A stretch of DNA of 64,000 bases. Source: Microdon myrmicae. Lineage: Eukaryota > Arthropoda > Insecta > Diptera > Syrphidae. The DNA lies in the NCBI GenBank assembly GCA_963931805.1, contig OZ007496.1, forward strand, positions 117,998,839-118,062,838. The letters are read 5' to 3'. Under the pieces are notes generated by a model. That model did no database searches. It saw nothing but the letters and a program-made list of their open reading frames with translations, and was not told the origin of the DNA. This document shows positions 19,588-30,699 of this stretch, in pieces; the first letter of the stretch is position 1, and the number at the start of each line of letters is the position of its first letter. The position numbers were made by a program, and so were the translations under genes.

Positions 19588-21172
19588 ATGGCTCTCTCTG
19601 TCGGTATTTCAGGTGTGTTCAGAATCGTCCCTACCTTTGACGGGAAACCCTGCGACCTAGACAAATTTATTTCCCGGGGAGAAGTTTTGTTTAGATCCAT
19701 TAAAAAGGCAGACCCTGATATATAACACATTTTTAGAGCTAGTCAAAAATAGACTAGAGGGTCCTGCGTATGATCTAATTAGGTATAGCAAAATCACTAA
19801 GTGGGAGGATATTAAGGAAAAGCTGGAATCTGAATATAAAGAAGAGCAATCTCGGTCGACGGCACACAATGAGTTGATTTCTCTGAAACAACTCTTCAGA
19901 GAAACCGTTCGGGAATATGGAGATAGAATTGCAAATGCACTGAGGACTCTGAACTCAGCCACTTGCGAAATAACAGCAGACGCAGTAGTTAGGGATTTCT
20001 TGATTGAAGAAAACACGAAATTGGCCGTACAAATATTTGAGTATGGATTAAACAACGAACAACTGAAGATAATAGCTATAGTCCATGGGGGAAACAATTT
20101 AAAGCAGTCGATTGCCCATGTAGTAGCGCATGCTGCTCGAATGAATAACTCTCCCAGGTCGTAACATTATAACGAAAATCCCCACAGATTTAATCGAATA
20201 GTCTGTCAAACCTGCGGTAAGCCAGGGCATTCAAAGGACACATGTTATCGGAACATGCAGTCCAACACTTTTCCGAATAGACAACCCATAAAAAGGGAAT
20301 ACAACATTACATGCAATTTCTGTGGACGGAATAATCATACAGATAACGAGTGTAGATACAGGTTATCTAGGAATGGATCGTCAATACCAAATTACCATCA
20401 AGGTACAACGCGTAACCCATTCCGAAATAATCCTGCAAACACCGAAAATCGTTTTGGTGAAGTTTCTAGGTCCACAAATAGACAAAATGATAGACAAAAT
20501 GTTCGCTTTTCTCGGATGCAAGAGCCGGAAAACGAGGCCTGACGCCAACCAAATTTTATAGAATACAAACAGCATTTTTCAATTTATAGCATTAGATCTT
20601 TGGCAATAGATAACGACAATTTTAATTTATATAACTCTAGGAATGAAACTCCTAGCCAAATTTACCTTGAGCCAGCATATGATTATCCTAACCATATGAC
20701 TAATTCCAATAAAGTTAAAGATATAAAAGAAGATAAACCAAACACTAATATAATAAGTCCGATTCAGACTACAATTCTGGAATATAATTCGGCGACTAAG
20801 ACTGAAAATTCGAAATTTTCAGCAGTAATACAAACTGAAATCCCCAATATTTCGGCTATCCCAATTGACAACCCAGCCACTTCAGCAACCAAGACTGAAA
20901 ATTCAGCAGTATTAAAAACTGAAAATCCAAAAGTTTCAGCAATTAAAATTGAAACCCAAGTCAGTTCAACAGCTAACACTGAAGAACAAAACTTTTCAAC
21001 AGCAAAGACTGAAGGACTGAATGTTTCTACAGCAGATAAAACTGAACAAATATTTCAAACAGCAAATAAGACTGGGAACCAAGATGTTCTAACAGCTAAT
21101 AAGTCTGAAGAACTATGCGAATCAGTAAATAAGACTGAGAAACTAAATGATCCAACAGTGGATAAGACTTGA
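19588..21172 (+). pseudogene. Ty3/gypsy-type Gag with repetitive C-terminus (no pol)
   Basis: ATG 19588 opens a capsid-like region (VPTFDGKPCDLDKFISRGE), broken by a stop at 19723-19725 and a frame change just after. The frame then reads from about 19727 through the capsid (LELVKNRLEGPAYDLI, LKQLFRETVREYGDRI), past an in-frame TAA at 20162-20164, to two zinc knuckles at 20203-20244 and 20311-20352 (both CX2CX4HX4C), past a TGA at 20540-20542, and into about 130 residues of degenerate KTEN-xxx-SA repeats ending at 21172. No protease, RT or integrase follows in the next 850 bp. Gag forms the particle and the knuckles bind RNA. The lineage within Ty3/gypsy is uncertain. Confidence 0.8.
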
Positions 21173-22017
21173 AATGTAAACGTTCTGACAGCAGTTAAGG
21201 CTATGGAAAATAAAGACATTTTAAATAACGATAATAAACACAAACACTTACTCAACCACAAAATAATAAAAAATGAAAATAATAATTCAACTAAAATAAG
21301 TATTGAAAAGAAAAAATATATAAATACATTACAATTTTTTGTTAACAACAATAAACACTTATTCAAACACAAAATACAAAAAAAAATAAAATGTTACACA
21401 GTCATTTAAGATATTTGAGATCACTTCTCAAGAAGATTTTTGGTAATATTCATTTTTATTCAATTATCTTAGTAATAGGCCCAAAACGGTTTTGGAAAAT
21501 TTTCCATAAATTAAAAGAAAAGGTACACACCTAACAAATGGCCTTTGTTTTTTTTATTCAATATATATGGAAAAATCAAACAATTGTAGGAAATGGAAAA
21601 GAGAGGAAGAAAGAAAGAAAATTTTTATAGAGTTAATATATATATATTGGGATTTTTAACTATATATATTTGAAATTTGAAATATATATTCGAATGAAAA
21701 AGAGAATTTTGAACATACAGGAAACAGATTTTTTTTAAATATAAATTTTTTTTGGATGAGAAAAGAAAAAGTTCCAAGGAGAAATATTTAATTTTAGTTA
21801 ATATATATAATGTAAATAGACAATTTTTCTAGTGTTAAAAACTTTTTGAAATTTATTTATTGTAGCCTTTGATGGAAAATTAATTTTGAAAACCCATTAT
21901 TTTGAAAACCAATTGTAATTGAACGAAAATCCAAGTCCTTAATTAAACTCTAGTTACAAAGAAAATTATTCTCTTCAAGGATAATTTTCTTTCTCGAATA
22001 AGGGTGGGATGGAGTAT
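21173..22017. other. AT-rich interior of the gag-only element
   Basis: Strongly AT-rich with no credible coding frame where pol would be expected. It ends in a purine-rich AATAAGGGTGGGAT just before the LTR-like segment. Confidence 0.5.
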
Positions 22018-22615
22018 TCCAGAATACTACTGTCCTTATGATTATTAACTTTAACACTGAATCTCATTATTTATCTAACACATCCTTCAAACATTCACTT
22101 AACATATCTAACATTCTCACTTAATACATATCCTTAATAAACAAACACAATATTCTATATCAAGTCAGTTTCAGTACACTTCATACATGCCCCTTTTTTC
22201 ATTCGAAACATAGCTCTTTGATTTTCGTTCAAAGTTTGTTCAAAATTGAAAGTCACAGTAGATTAAGTAATACTTTGATAAAATTGTTTTTGTTCAAGTT
22301 ATAATTTACAGTAGATTAGAACACTTAGTTGTATAAGAAGAGAGAAAAATTCATTGTAAAGTTAGTTCAGCCAGTCAGTTGCACTTTTCATACTCATACC
22401 CAGTCATGCTGACATACACACTTCATCGCTGAGTTCGAGTTCGAGAAACACACCACTGATCATACACATCTCAAGATTATACGCATCAATCAAGACATAC
22501 TCAAGACAACTGCATATCTGCATATCATAATACTATTATTTATTTATAACCGGAAAAATAAAGGACATCCAAAAATTTAATATATTAGTATAATAATAAT
22601 AATAAATATATATAA
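22018..22615 (+). repeat. Probable 3' LTR of the gag-only element
   Basis: It starts after a polypurine-like tract and contains an initiator-like TCAGTTGC (near 22375) and an AATAAAGGACATCC signal near 22557. The palindrome GTATTCCAGAATAC lies at its start. I could not align it convincingly to a 5' LTR left of 19588; only the palindrome recurs there (19259-19276, inverted). Confidence 0.4.
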
Positions 22616-22880
22616 AAAAAAAAAAAACCTCGCGGTTTACCTTGTTTCTATTCCTTTTGTTTTTCGTTTGTTGGTTTTTGTTTCTTTTTCGTTATGGGTT
22701 TTCTGTTGCTATTTCGTTTATTGATTTTGTTTCTACTCCGTTTGTTGGTTTTTCTTTCTTTTTCGTTTGTCGGCTTTTCTTTGCTGGTTATTTCTGTTCG
22801 TTTCTCCTCTTCTTTCCTTGTTTCCGCGCGCTTCTTGTCTTTGTCGCTTATCTGTTCACATGCTTTGTGACTGATAAAGC

Positions 22881-23783
22881 ATGAACACCTGCTCTTCTCG
22901 TGGTGTGGGCCATCAGCCGGATCAGGCCATGGTGGCTCTCATAAAGAGATTAAAGGAGGACCTCGACGCTCTCAGGGCTGAGAACGCGGCCCTAAAAAAT
23001 AGACTATCGCGACTGGAGGCTGCCCCATCCACGTCCCTCTTCGGCGCCGGTTCGGAAGCTTCTGATTCAGAATCAGAGCTCGAGCCGGAGTTAGAGATCA
23101 TCACTGACAATTCTGAGGAGTCAATGGACGGCGGTGACTCGCGTACCCCCACCCCAAACTCGTCTAGGGCACCAAAGCGAAACACGCCGCTCCCAACAAC
23201 AAACTATGAGGGAGAACCCTCCAGTAAGCGCGTCGCTAGCGGCTGCCCGCCAACACCACCCCTATCATCATCATCACCTGTCCCCAAAAAGTTGTCGAGC
23301 CCCGCGATAAATCAAAACTATCCGAAAATCGTGCCTCCACAGGAGTCTTGTCCTCCAAGGTCAACTCCAGTGGTTAATCCAAAACCAAAGGCCGCTTGTG
23401 TTCCCAACATTGTGCAGCCAGCGGGCGTAGTCCCCCCACCTGTCTCTAAGAAGAAGCAGCAACCCGGGGTCTTTGCACGAGACCTCAATTTAAAAAATTT
23501 CGTCGGCGACATGAACCGACTAGGGATCTCCAACTTCAAGGCAAAGACCTTAAGCCCATCCCTAAACAAAATCGTGACCCACGACAGCGAAACCTACCAC
23601 AAGGTTAACGACAACCTCAAGGCCAAGGAGGTGAACTATTACACCTTCACTCCGGCCGACGAAAAGTCGAGGACAATCCTCTTAAAACGAGTCGCTGCCT
23701 CCTGGGAAAAGGACGACATCGTAACTGCTCTTGAGACAACATTTCCTAACGTCAAATTCATTGACGTCAAAAAAGGCACCTAA
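22881..23783 (+). CDS. LINE ORF1, C-terminally truncated
   Basis: ATG 22881 opens 300 codons: a leucine-zipper-like coiled coil (MVALIKRLKEDLDALRAENA), an acidic Ser-rich stretch, a Pro/Ser-rich linker (about residues 90-190), and the conserved ORF1 domain (residues 195-300: KIVTHDSETYHKVNDNL, KEVNYYTFTPADEKSR, ILLKRVAASW). It ends in VKKGT and a stop created by the deletion junction, so the zinc knuckles expected next are absent. The same domain precedes the knuckles in ORF1 at 12962-14440. Confidence 0.75.
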   Translation: MNTCSSRGVGHQPDQAMVALIKRLKEDLDALRAENAALKNRLSRLEAAPSTSLFGAGSEASDSESELEPELEIITDNSEESMDGGDSRTPTPNSSRAPKRNTPLPTTNYEGEPSSKRVASGCPPTPPLSSSSPVPKKLSSPAINQNYPKIVPPQESCPPRSTPVVNPKPKAACVPNIVQPAGVVPPPVSKKKQQPGVFARDLNLKNFVGDMNRLGISNFKAKTLSPSLNKIVTHDSETYHKVNDNLKAKEVNYYTFTPADEKSRTILLKRVAASWEKDDIVTALETTFPNVKFIDVKKGT

Positions 23784-24971
23784 TACCTGATTTCCAATTT
23801 GGATTTCGAAGAGCGCACAGCACCACTATGGCTGTCAACATATTTCAAAACCACGTCTGCGTGCGGCTCTTTAATAAGGAACCCACCGTTGTGGTGAGCC
23901 TAGACATTGAAAAAGCTTTTAACACGACTTGGATCGAGGGTCTCATTTTTAAATTATTGAATACTGGGCTCAGTAGAACGCTATGTAGTATCATCTACTA
24001 GTTCGTTCGAAACAGAACCTTCCAAGTTAGAGTGAATGGAAAGCTTTCCCGAACTTTTCACGCCGCTGCAGGCGTCCCACAGAGCTCCATTCTAGGCCCC
24101 ATCTTATTCCATATTTACACCTCCGATATCCCCCCACCATGTGGACGGGAGAGTAAACCAGATATGCTATGTGGATGACGTCCTGGTGTACACGTCAACC
24201 AAAGGCCCTAATCTCGCAACAAATCGACTCAAGCGTCACTTGGACGAACTGTATCAGTATTACAGTCGATGGAAAATCCGACTTAATCCATCCAAAGCAG
24301 TAGCCATAATTCTGAGTAGTAAACACTCCCAACCTACTTCTCGATATTCGCAGAATATTCGAATAAAAATGGGAGACACTACGATTAGACCACAGGACAA
24401 GATGAAATATCTTGGGGTCACTTATACCCCAAAAATGAATTTCATCAAACATGTGACCCACATTCTCCAAAGGGGCCTCGGTCGGTCTAAGCAACTGCAC
24501 AACATCTTGAAGTGGAGGAACAAAGTTGACACCGAAGTTAAGCTTCTCTGCTATAAGCAGCTAATCCGATCTGGAATATCGTACGCCTTTCCCATATGGT
24601 CCTGCATATCTTCGGCTCAAATGGAAAGAGTTCGGGTTTTCGAAAGGAAACTCCTCAGAAGATGCACCAATCATTCTAGAAGGCCTGACGGTCGTCATTA
24701 CCCCAACTCTCGCCTATACGAAGGCGCCTCCATTACCCCTATCGACGAGTACTTGCTTCAATTAGCATATAAGTACCTCGAAAACATTCAGAACAGCAAC
24801 AACCTACTTGTACGAGACTCTTGCGTTCTTGACCCTTCTCTCTCTCGATCACTTCGGATCCAACCCCCACAATTTCTTCTTCAGTACAAAACTGAAGAAA
24901 GCACCCTTCCCAATAACATTCCCCTCTATAATAGAGGATTCCTGGACTCATCCCATAGGGTCTACTATTAA
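23783..24971 (+). pseudogene. Jockey-group reverse transcriptase, 3' half
   Basis: Right after the junction the frame reads IPDFQFGFRRAHSTTMAV, then VVVSLDIEKAFNTTWIEGL, and hits TAG at 23999-24001. It resumes with AAAGVPQSSILGPILFHIY and shifts frame in a C-run near 24133. It continues with ICYVDDVLVYTS (24160-24195) and a C-terminal block (RVRVFERKLLRRC) to the TAA at 24969. The YVDD box is kept. The C-terminal block resembles that of the LINE at 14356-17676 (RVFERKCLRTC), so the two are related. Confidence 0.82.
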
Positions 24972-25704
24972 CAAACCACACACACGAACGCACAGTACAC
25001 GACGGCACAAACACAAACATACACCCCGACCAAAGCGCAGATTATCAGACGCCAAAGACGTGATCTGCGTTTACTACCGCACCCAAGACCTACCGGTCTT
25101 GTACGATTTCTTTCCCACCATCCCTCTATAAAAGTAGTTAGAGAACACCCGGACTAACACTGTCCACACTATCCTTGGATACCCCTCCTTTTCTCTTTTC
25201 TTTTCAGAGATCGCGAGACCGAGCCCAACATCCTCACGGATGTGGGTGATTCTGGTTATCGCAAGATGACCAGAAGTCAGAGACAAAATGAAGGACACAT
25301 ATGTCCTTGTCTCGCTAAATTCGGCCTTCTCGCCACAATTTTTTTTTCTGTAAAGTTAGTTGAGATTAGAGAGTTCGGAGGAGTTGAGTTGAGTTGAGAC
25401 AGAAGTTAAGAAGGAGTTGAGATTAGAGTAAGAATAGATAGAGATTAGAGTAAGAAGAGATACAGATTAAAGACGAGTAAGAATAAAAAGAGAGACGAGA
25501 ATAAACTGAGGAGACGAAAATAGAAACAAAAAAATAAATGATTAAATAATATCGAAAAGACGAAAAGCATAGTGAATAGTTTTTTTTCTTTGATAATTGA
25601 TTATCAATTGCAATAAATTGCCGCACAAACATATTTTCAATCGGAGCGAATAAACATTGAAACGTGAATTGTTGAAAGAATATTAAATAAAGAAAAAATA
25701 AAAG
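24972..25704 (+). other. 3' region of the deleted LINE
   Basis: Non-coding, with a GA-rich, GAGTTGAGTTGAG-type stretch near 25375-25520 and an A-rich end. No gene is present. Confidence 0.5.
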
Positions 25705-25836
25705 GTCCACGCTCTTCCCTCTAACGAGGAAGCACGGTGCTGGATTGCAACACCGGGGTGATATATGCGGAAGTCATGATCGTGTGTGAAGTTCCGTTTA
25801 CTACGGGAAAGTGGAGATCACGCCAGGGTCACCAAT

Positions 25837-26106
25837 TATAGCGTTTGAAATAATAGTGAAGAAGAACGCGTGATTCGAACTGACGCTATGACAGTTAGAG
25901 TCACCAAAAATTGAACCTAAGCGTTACCCATCAGGGTACTGGCCGATTTAGAACTTGATTTTTAAACTCGACTAGACTCCACTGATGTGAATTGTTATGT
26001 TATCGCTATGGTATACGGCTCTGATGTATTTTCTTATTCGATTTTCGTTCGGTGTTCTTCACTATTTTGCTTGTGAATTGTGTGCGTATCTGTTAGATAT
26101 GCCACA
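25837..26106 (-). repeat. 5' LTR of TRIM copy 2
   Basis: On the minus strand it starts TGTGGCATATCTAACAG at 26106 and ends CTATA at 25837. A primer-site-like TTGGTGACCCTGGCGTG follows; this is the tRNA-Trp type with a few changes. Confidence 0.8.
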
Positions 26107-26439
26107 GTTTCATGTACAGTTACTAATCCGCGCAGAAACTCATCCGGGTTGCGACCGGCATCTCGCAGATATTTTTTTCATACCCCATTTATCATGCAAA
26201 ATTGAAAGATAAAACAAATTGAAAATTGACAGATACTTAGCGAGGAATGATGCTTACTAAAAACAGACCATTAACGATGCTGCCGGCGCCATCGTAGGCG
26301 TTTCTAAGGATTTATTGACCTACCCACGTATTTACCAATAAATATATGTGATGCTGATCTACGGCAACGGATCATTAGACCCGTAGAATTATTTATATAA
26401 ATTCTCGAAGGAAAAACTAATATGGAGTGGCTGTAAGCA

Positions 26440-27079
26440 CATACCACCATCGGTGCCCATATCACTGTCGATAAACAGCTTTTTTCAACAGAACCCGGAT
26501 GTCGATTTACCTAATATATGGCAAACAAACCGGATATGTTTAGGATAAAATTCTGGCTGGCATCTGATGTTACTAAAAAATACGTTATAAATAGATTTTT
26601 TATATTTCCGAAAGGATGAAAACAAAGGATATTCAGCTGTTCTCGGAGAGTGCGTAGTTTTCAAACTCATGCACCCTTTTCAGGGATGCACAAGAAGCGT
26701 CATCACAGATATTTATTTTACGATGGCAGCACTAGCTGCGAAACTAGTGCAAAAGGAAACCGCAATTGTTGGAACTATCCGCTCAAATAAAAGAAAATTG
26801 CCAAAATTTGCCAAGCAAATAACAATCCGCGTTTTTAATAAAAATTATATAAATCGGACCATTTTACGGTTCCTGTTTGCAAAAGTAAGCCTAGAAAAAA
26901 AGGTGCTTATACTAAGTTCAAAGCAGAAAACCATAAACATTGAAAAAAGTGATAAGCGGATACCTGAAACTATAAGGTTCTACAGTAGCACGAAATGCAG
27001 TGTAGATATGCCGGATCAAATGGCAAGAAAGTATTCCGTGAAATCGGTTTTTAAAACATTCAATCATTCAATCATTTGA
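26440..27079 (+). pseudogene. piggyBac-like transposase fragment
   Basis: Blocks of the piggyBac (DDE_Tnp_1_7) core appear in changing frames: GAHITVDKQLFSTEPG (near 26450, with the catalytic-type aspartate), a TAA, then NKPDMFRIKFWLASDVTKKY (26518-26580), a TGA, then KETAIVGTIRSNKRKLPK (26752-26805) and ETIRFYSSTKCSVDMPDQM with ARKYSVKSV (26965-27050). These match the order in piggyBac-type transposases. Several stops and shifts make it dead. No TTAA-flanked inverted ends were found; the 5' side abuts an LTR. Confidence 0.85.
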
Positions 27080-27279
27080 TCCCTAGTGGTAGAAATAGGT
27101 ATATTTGAAATATCAGTACGTGTTAAAATTGTGTATGGTTGAAAGCAGTGATATTCGTCTGTAGTTAATCTGATGACTTTTTAGAAAACAAGTATGATTC
27201 TTGAGGTCTTACACCGGTGTGCTAACGACTCTGGGAGTCTTGTTGTACTACAATTGATTTATTGTGTGTACTACTTCCT

Positions 27280-27960
27280 TAAAAAGGGATCTGGGTTCTG
27301 TAGCTCAGTTCTATATACGTCTGGTATATTTATTTCCGGCTGATTGGTACGCATAGCTCGCAGGTTTTCAAAGCGTTGTTCCCACTCTGTCAGTATATTG
27401 TTTACTTCTGAAAGCGGACAGCTACTAACGTCTCGAATTATTTTTACTCTCCGTCGGTATCGGTTTTCTCATCTAATTTATCCCGCGATAAATTTATTTA
27501 ATGTTCTCTACCATTTTCTAGAATCAGGGCTCAATTTTTCTCCGCGTTCTTTCGTTTTGAAAAGTGTCGTTGCCTCTTACCGAATTATCGGGTCTCTTTC
27601 GGTATTAGTTGTGTCTCTAGGTAGATCAGCATGAAACGTATTCATTTCTGAATCTTCCACCGACACTTATCGTCGAACTAGGACTTGGACTTAATTGTAT
27701 TCAAAATTCCTAATAACTTTTGTGTTATTTGTTTGTTCATGTCTCTGATTGACGACCATTCGATCTCCTCCACAGCAGTAGTGTGGGAGATAAAAACAAT
27801 CTTCTACCCTACTCCCATTCTCAAATATACCGAACCTATTTGGCAGTTCCATTTCCAAGCCTTCGTATTTTATTTTGCTAAACAACTTAATGTTCTATTT
27901 TTGATGCGCTATTGCGGAGTATTCTGAATTACTTTTTACTGTTGACAAAGTCATATTTTA
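27280..27960 (-). pseudogene. RTE-like LINE scrap (linker region)
   Basis: Nucleotide similarity to 5690-6120 is visible by eye, for example the shared block CGCAGGTTTTCAAAG (27358) against GAGCAGGTTTTCAAAG (5699) and the later TTGTTTG...GTCTCTGATTG blocks. It covers the segment between endonuclease and RT in the RTE-like family. It is heavily mutated with no usable frame. Confidence 0.7.
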
Positions 27961-28639
27961 TAGACAGACGAATTATAAGTTAATGTTTCATCATTCACAG
28001 TGTTGGAGAGTTCTTGATTTATCGATTATATAGTAAGTACTCAAAAAACCTAAAAAAAAAGTTTGTTATTGTCCTTTATTGGAAAGTGGAATTAGAGATT
28101 TTTCTAAACACAAAACTTGAGTACAGAAACTTTAATTAATTAGTTAATGGGCTAAAATATTATGACTGACATGTATGTTGTAAACGTAAATGAGTTTTCC
28201 ATGTCTGATTCTTGTAAATGAGCTGTCCCTGTCTGGTACCTGTATCAAGGCTTACAAACGTTGCAACCATGCAGATGAAAAAATGTCCTTAAGTGTAATA
28301 GACGCTGTAGAATGTATCAGTTTACCACTATACCCGCTATGTGTACTCGTTACTCGTGGATTGAAACATCGAAAACTTGACCAGGTGTTCCGTCTTCCTT
28401 TCTCTGCTCTCTGGTATTCTGAAGTGACATTCACCAGTAGTTGTTCTCTTTACCTTCTTCGCATCACATGAAAATACATACAAGCTGGAGTCAAGACTGT
28501 ATTCTGACTGTGCGGGCCATGTTTAGTAACTGGTAATAAAATTTCAGCCGATGCATGTGAATTATTGGTTGTCTATTAACAGGTCCAATTTCATCCTCTT
28601 TTGTCAGTTCTATTTTTTTTTTTAATTTCATATTTATCT
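27961..28639. other. Spacer without a gene
   Basis: AT-rich; no coding frame, RNA gene or known repeat is seen. Confidence 0.5.
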
Positions 28640-28880
28640 CAGGAGAGTCGAACCTATAGCGTCGACACGGCGCCCCGAGATGCCATCAAATAACTGTTGC
28701 AGTTCTTTTTGAACAGTTGCAGGTTGTAACGCTCCGGGAACACTCGCGTGGGAAGGGAGTTCCACAGCTTCCCCGCTCTGTAACGGGACGAGTTCTGATG
28801 CAGAGATGTTAGCGCCCTCGGGAGATGAACTGCAAATTGGTGTAATCCGTCCGATTATCTCTGGAAGGGTATGTTGACGT
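28640..28880 (-). pseudogene. LINE ORF2 C-terminal fragment (CR1/Jockey type)
   Basis: One minus-strand frame reads FAVHLPRALTSLHQNS, then AGKLWNSLPTRVFPERYNL, then QLFKKNCNSYL and a stop. The LWNSLP...VFP..YNL..FK pattern is the signature of the extreme C-terminus of many CR1/Jockey-type ORF2 proteins. No other part of this LINE is nearby. Confidence 0.7.
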
Positions 28881-29004
28881 ATCACCAGGAAAATGGTAAA
28901 GGAGGGATGGCTTACTTTTTGGGGTCGACGTCTTCTGGACCTCGGATTGTTTTTGGGCAGGAGGGGCCGTCTGTCGCTTGGGTGGTCCTCGGATTGTTTT
29001 TGGC

Positions 29005-29025
29005 AAGGGGGGGGGGGGGGGGGTT
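29005..29025 (+). repeat. Poly-G tract
   Basis: An uninterrupted run of about 18 G residues follows GGCAA, in an otherwise unremarkable GC-rich patch (28900-29030). Confidence 0.85.
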
Positions 29026-29300
29026 CCCTCTCTGAGGCGCGCACTGAATTATGATAACATATCTGATTAGGCCACAACGAGTTCGCATATCCACTGCCTG
29101 TGCATAAACTGTCATTCACCCAGCACTGCAATATTTTGTCCGGTACGAAAAATGTTATTTGTATGAACACTAAATGATAAACCGGTCATGAGTATTATAT
29201 AATTAACAATCACCATATTTATTATTCGTGGATTGGCCTTTTATATTCAATAAACACATTCGCTAATTACATTTATAATGCGTATAGGAATTTTACATTG

Positions 29301-29807
29301 GCAAAATACAAGGGTCAAAATGGCTACCTACGCATGTCCGGGTTTTATCTATTTATTAATTTAAGTCGGCCAGCGGTTCGGCCTCTGGTGATCTACTGAT
29401 CACGAAATGGAAATCCAGTGCCCTTTTATAATTTTCTTAGTTGAGAATTGTCAACTATTTTTTGTCAACATTCCCAGAAGCACACATAAGACTTTGTGCG
29501 TTTCAATTTGAGTTGTGTTCTGGGAATTTGTTAGAAGTTTGGTTGGATAGGTTCTGGGAATTTGTTAGGGGTTTGGTTGGATAGGTTCTGGGAAGAGGAA
29601 TCATGAAATGCGTTTTGAATTAAGCATTTCATGATGTCAAGGTTTTGGGAATTGAGTCAATGTACGACGAATTAACTTTTGGTTAAATTCGTTGTTCATG
29701 TGATTCAATATGGAATTTAAATGTAAGGTAATAGGAAATTTAGGATTTGGATTCTGATTTGATAATATTGGGGATTTGGATGGGAGTAGCGATTTAGGAT
29801 CGCTACA
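29301..29807 (-). repeat. 3' LTR of the second miniature element
   Basis: On the minus strand it starts TGTAGCGATCCTAAATCGCT, an 8-bp-stem hairpin at the LTR tip. It contains two copies of a 33-bp unit with GGTTGGATAGGTTCTGGGAA, against one in the partner LTR. Confidence 0.72.
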
Positions 29808-29977
29808 TCCCTCCCCCCTTTAGAAAAGAAAATTAATCTAGAAGGGGTTAATTTTCTAGGATGGGTGAAAAGCAAAGGGCGGTGGCATTTCAATTTCGCG
29901 ATAGTTTACATTTGTTTCAATTTAATATTGTTAGTGACAGTTTGTTGTCTTGACATTATTCAGTAAGAGTTTTGGCT

Positions 29978-30426
29978 GCAAAATACAAGGGTCAAAATGG
30001 CTACCTACGCATGTCCGGGTTTTATCTATTTATTAATTTAAGTCGGCCAGCGGTTCGGCCTCTGGTGATCTACTGATCACGAAATTGAAATCCAGTGCCC
30101 TTTTATAATTTTCTTAGTTGAGAATTGTCAACTATTTTTTGTCAAAATTCCCAGAAGCACACATAAGACTTTGTGCGTTTCAATTTGAGCTGTGTTCTGG
30201 GAATTTGTTAGAAGTTTGGTTGGATAGGTTCTGGGAAGGGGAATCATGAAATGCGTTTTGAATTAAGCATTTCATGATGTCAAGTTTTTGGGAATTGAGT
30301 CAATGTACGACGAATTAACTTTTTCAATATGGAATTTAAATGTAAGGTAATAGGAAATTTAGGATTTGGATTATGATTTGATAATATTGGAGATTTGGAT
30401 GGGAGTAGCGATTTAGGATTGCTACA
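29978..30426 (-). repeat. 5' LTR of the second miniature element
   Basis: It is the direct repeat of 29301-29807, starting TGTAGCAATCC on the minus strand at 30426 and ending TTTTGCA at 29978. Confidence 0.72.
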
Positions 30427-30690
30427 CGTATATAAGCCGGATTACGCGTTACAATACCACAAATCTCCGAAGCACAGTACCGGTGATAATATCTGTAGAT
30501 AGAGAACAGCTACGCGCCTTCGATGTGATAGTGACTGTAGTCCTAACGTCAGCCCCGTTTCCCCGATTAGGTGGATCGCCGGTCTCTGTATGCTCTGAAG
30601 TAGGTTGAGGGTATAATTAGCAGCTTAGCATATTGCATGACAGCAATATTTCAGCGCGGGTCAAATTTTGGATTTATATATTAGAAAAAT
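30427..30690. other. Spacer without a gene
   Basis: No coding frame or known repeat is seen; it includes a TATATAAG at about 30429. Confidence 0.4.
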
Positions 30691-30699
30691 TTGGCAGCA

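Larger units (their letters stand above)
22640..25704 (+). mobile_element. Jockey-group LINE with large internal deletion
   Basis: It has a T-rich leader (22640-22880), the 5' two-thirds of ORF1, an abrupt join at about 23783 into the middle of the RT domain, the RT C-terminus to 24971, and a 3' region ending in AATAAAGAAAAAATAAAAG at about 25704, after which TRIM interior resumes. The missing part covers the ORF1 knuckles, the endonuclease and the first RT motifs. Confidence 0.75.
18912..26106 (-). mobile_element. TRIM-like LTR element, copy 2, split by nested insertions
   Basis: The minus-strand 5' LTR is 25837-26106 and the 3' LTR about 18912-19162. The interior just inside the 5' LTR (25836-about 25705) matches the primer-site half of the copy-1 interior. 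The interior just inside the 3' LTR (19163-about 19260) matches its other half, including the purine tract. The original interior was therefore only about 200 bp, and the 6.4 kb between is two later insertions: a gag-only LTR element and a deleted LINE. No clear target duplication is seen. Confidence 0.72.
29301..30426 (-). mobile_element. Second miniature LTR element
   Basis: Two direct repeats (29301-29807, 507 bp; 29978-30426, 449 bp) enclose only 170 bp. Read on the minus strand, each starts TGTAGC and the 3' copy is preceded by a polypurine tract (AAAGGGGGGAGGGA, 29808-29821), so this is an LTR pair. The LTRs differ by a 33-bp tandem duplication (near 29530-29595) and a 23-bp indel, plus substitutions. 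The interior has no ORF, and no clear primer site follows the 5' LTR. Confidence 0.7.

Noticed and set aside
28634..29170. A 178-codon proline-rich minus-strand frame
   Set aside because: It reads through the poly-G tract and is out of phase with the LINE C-terminus found in another frame.
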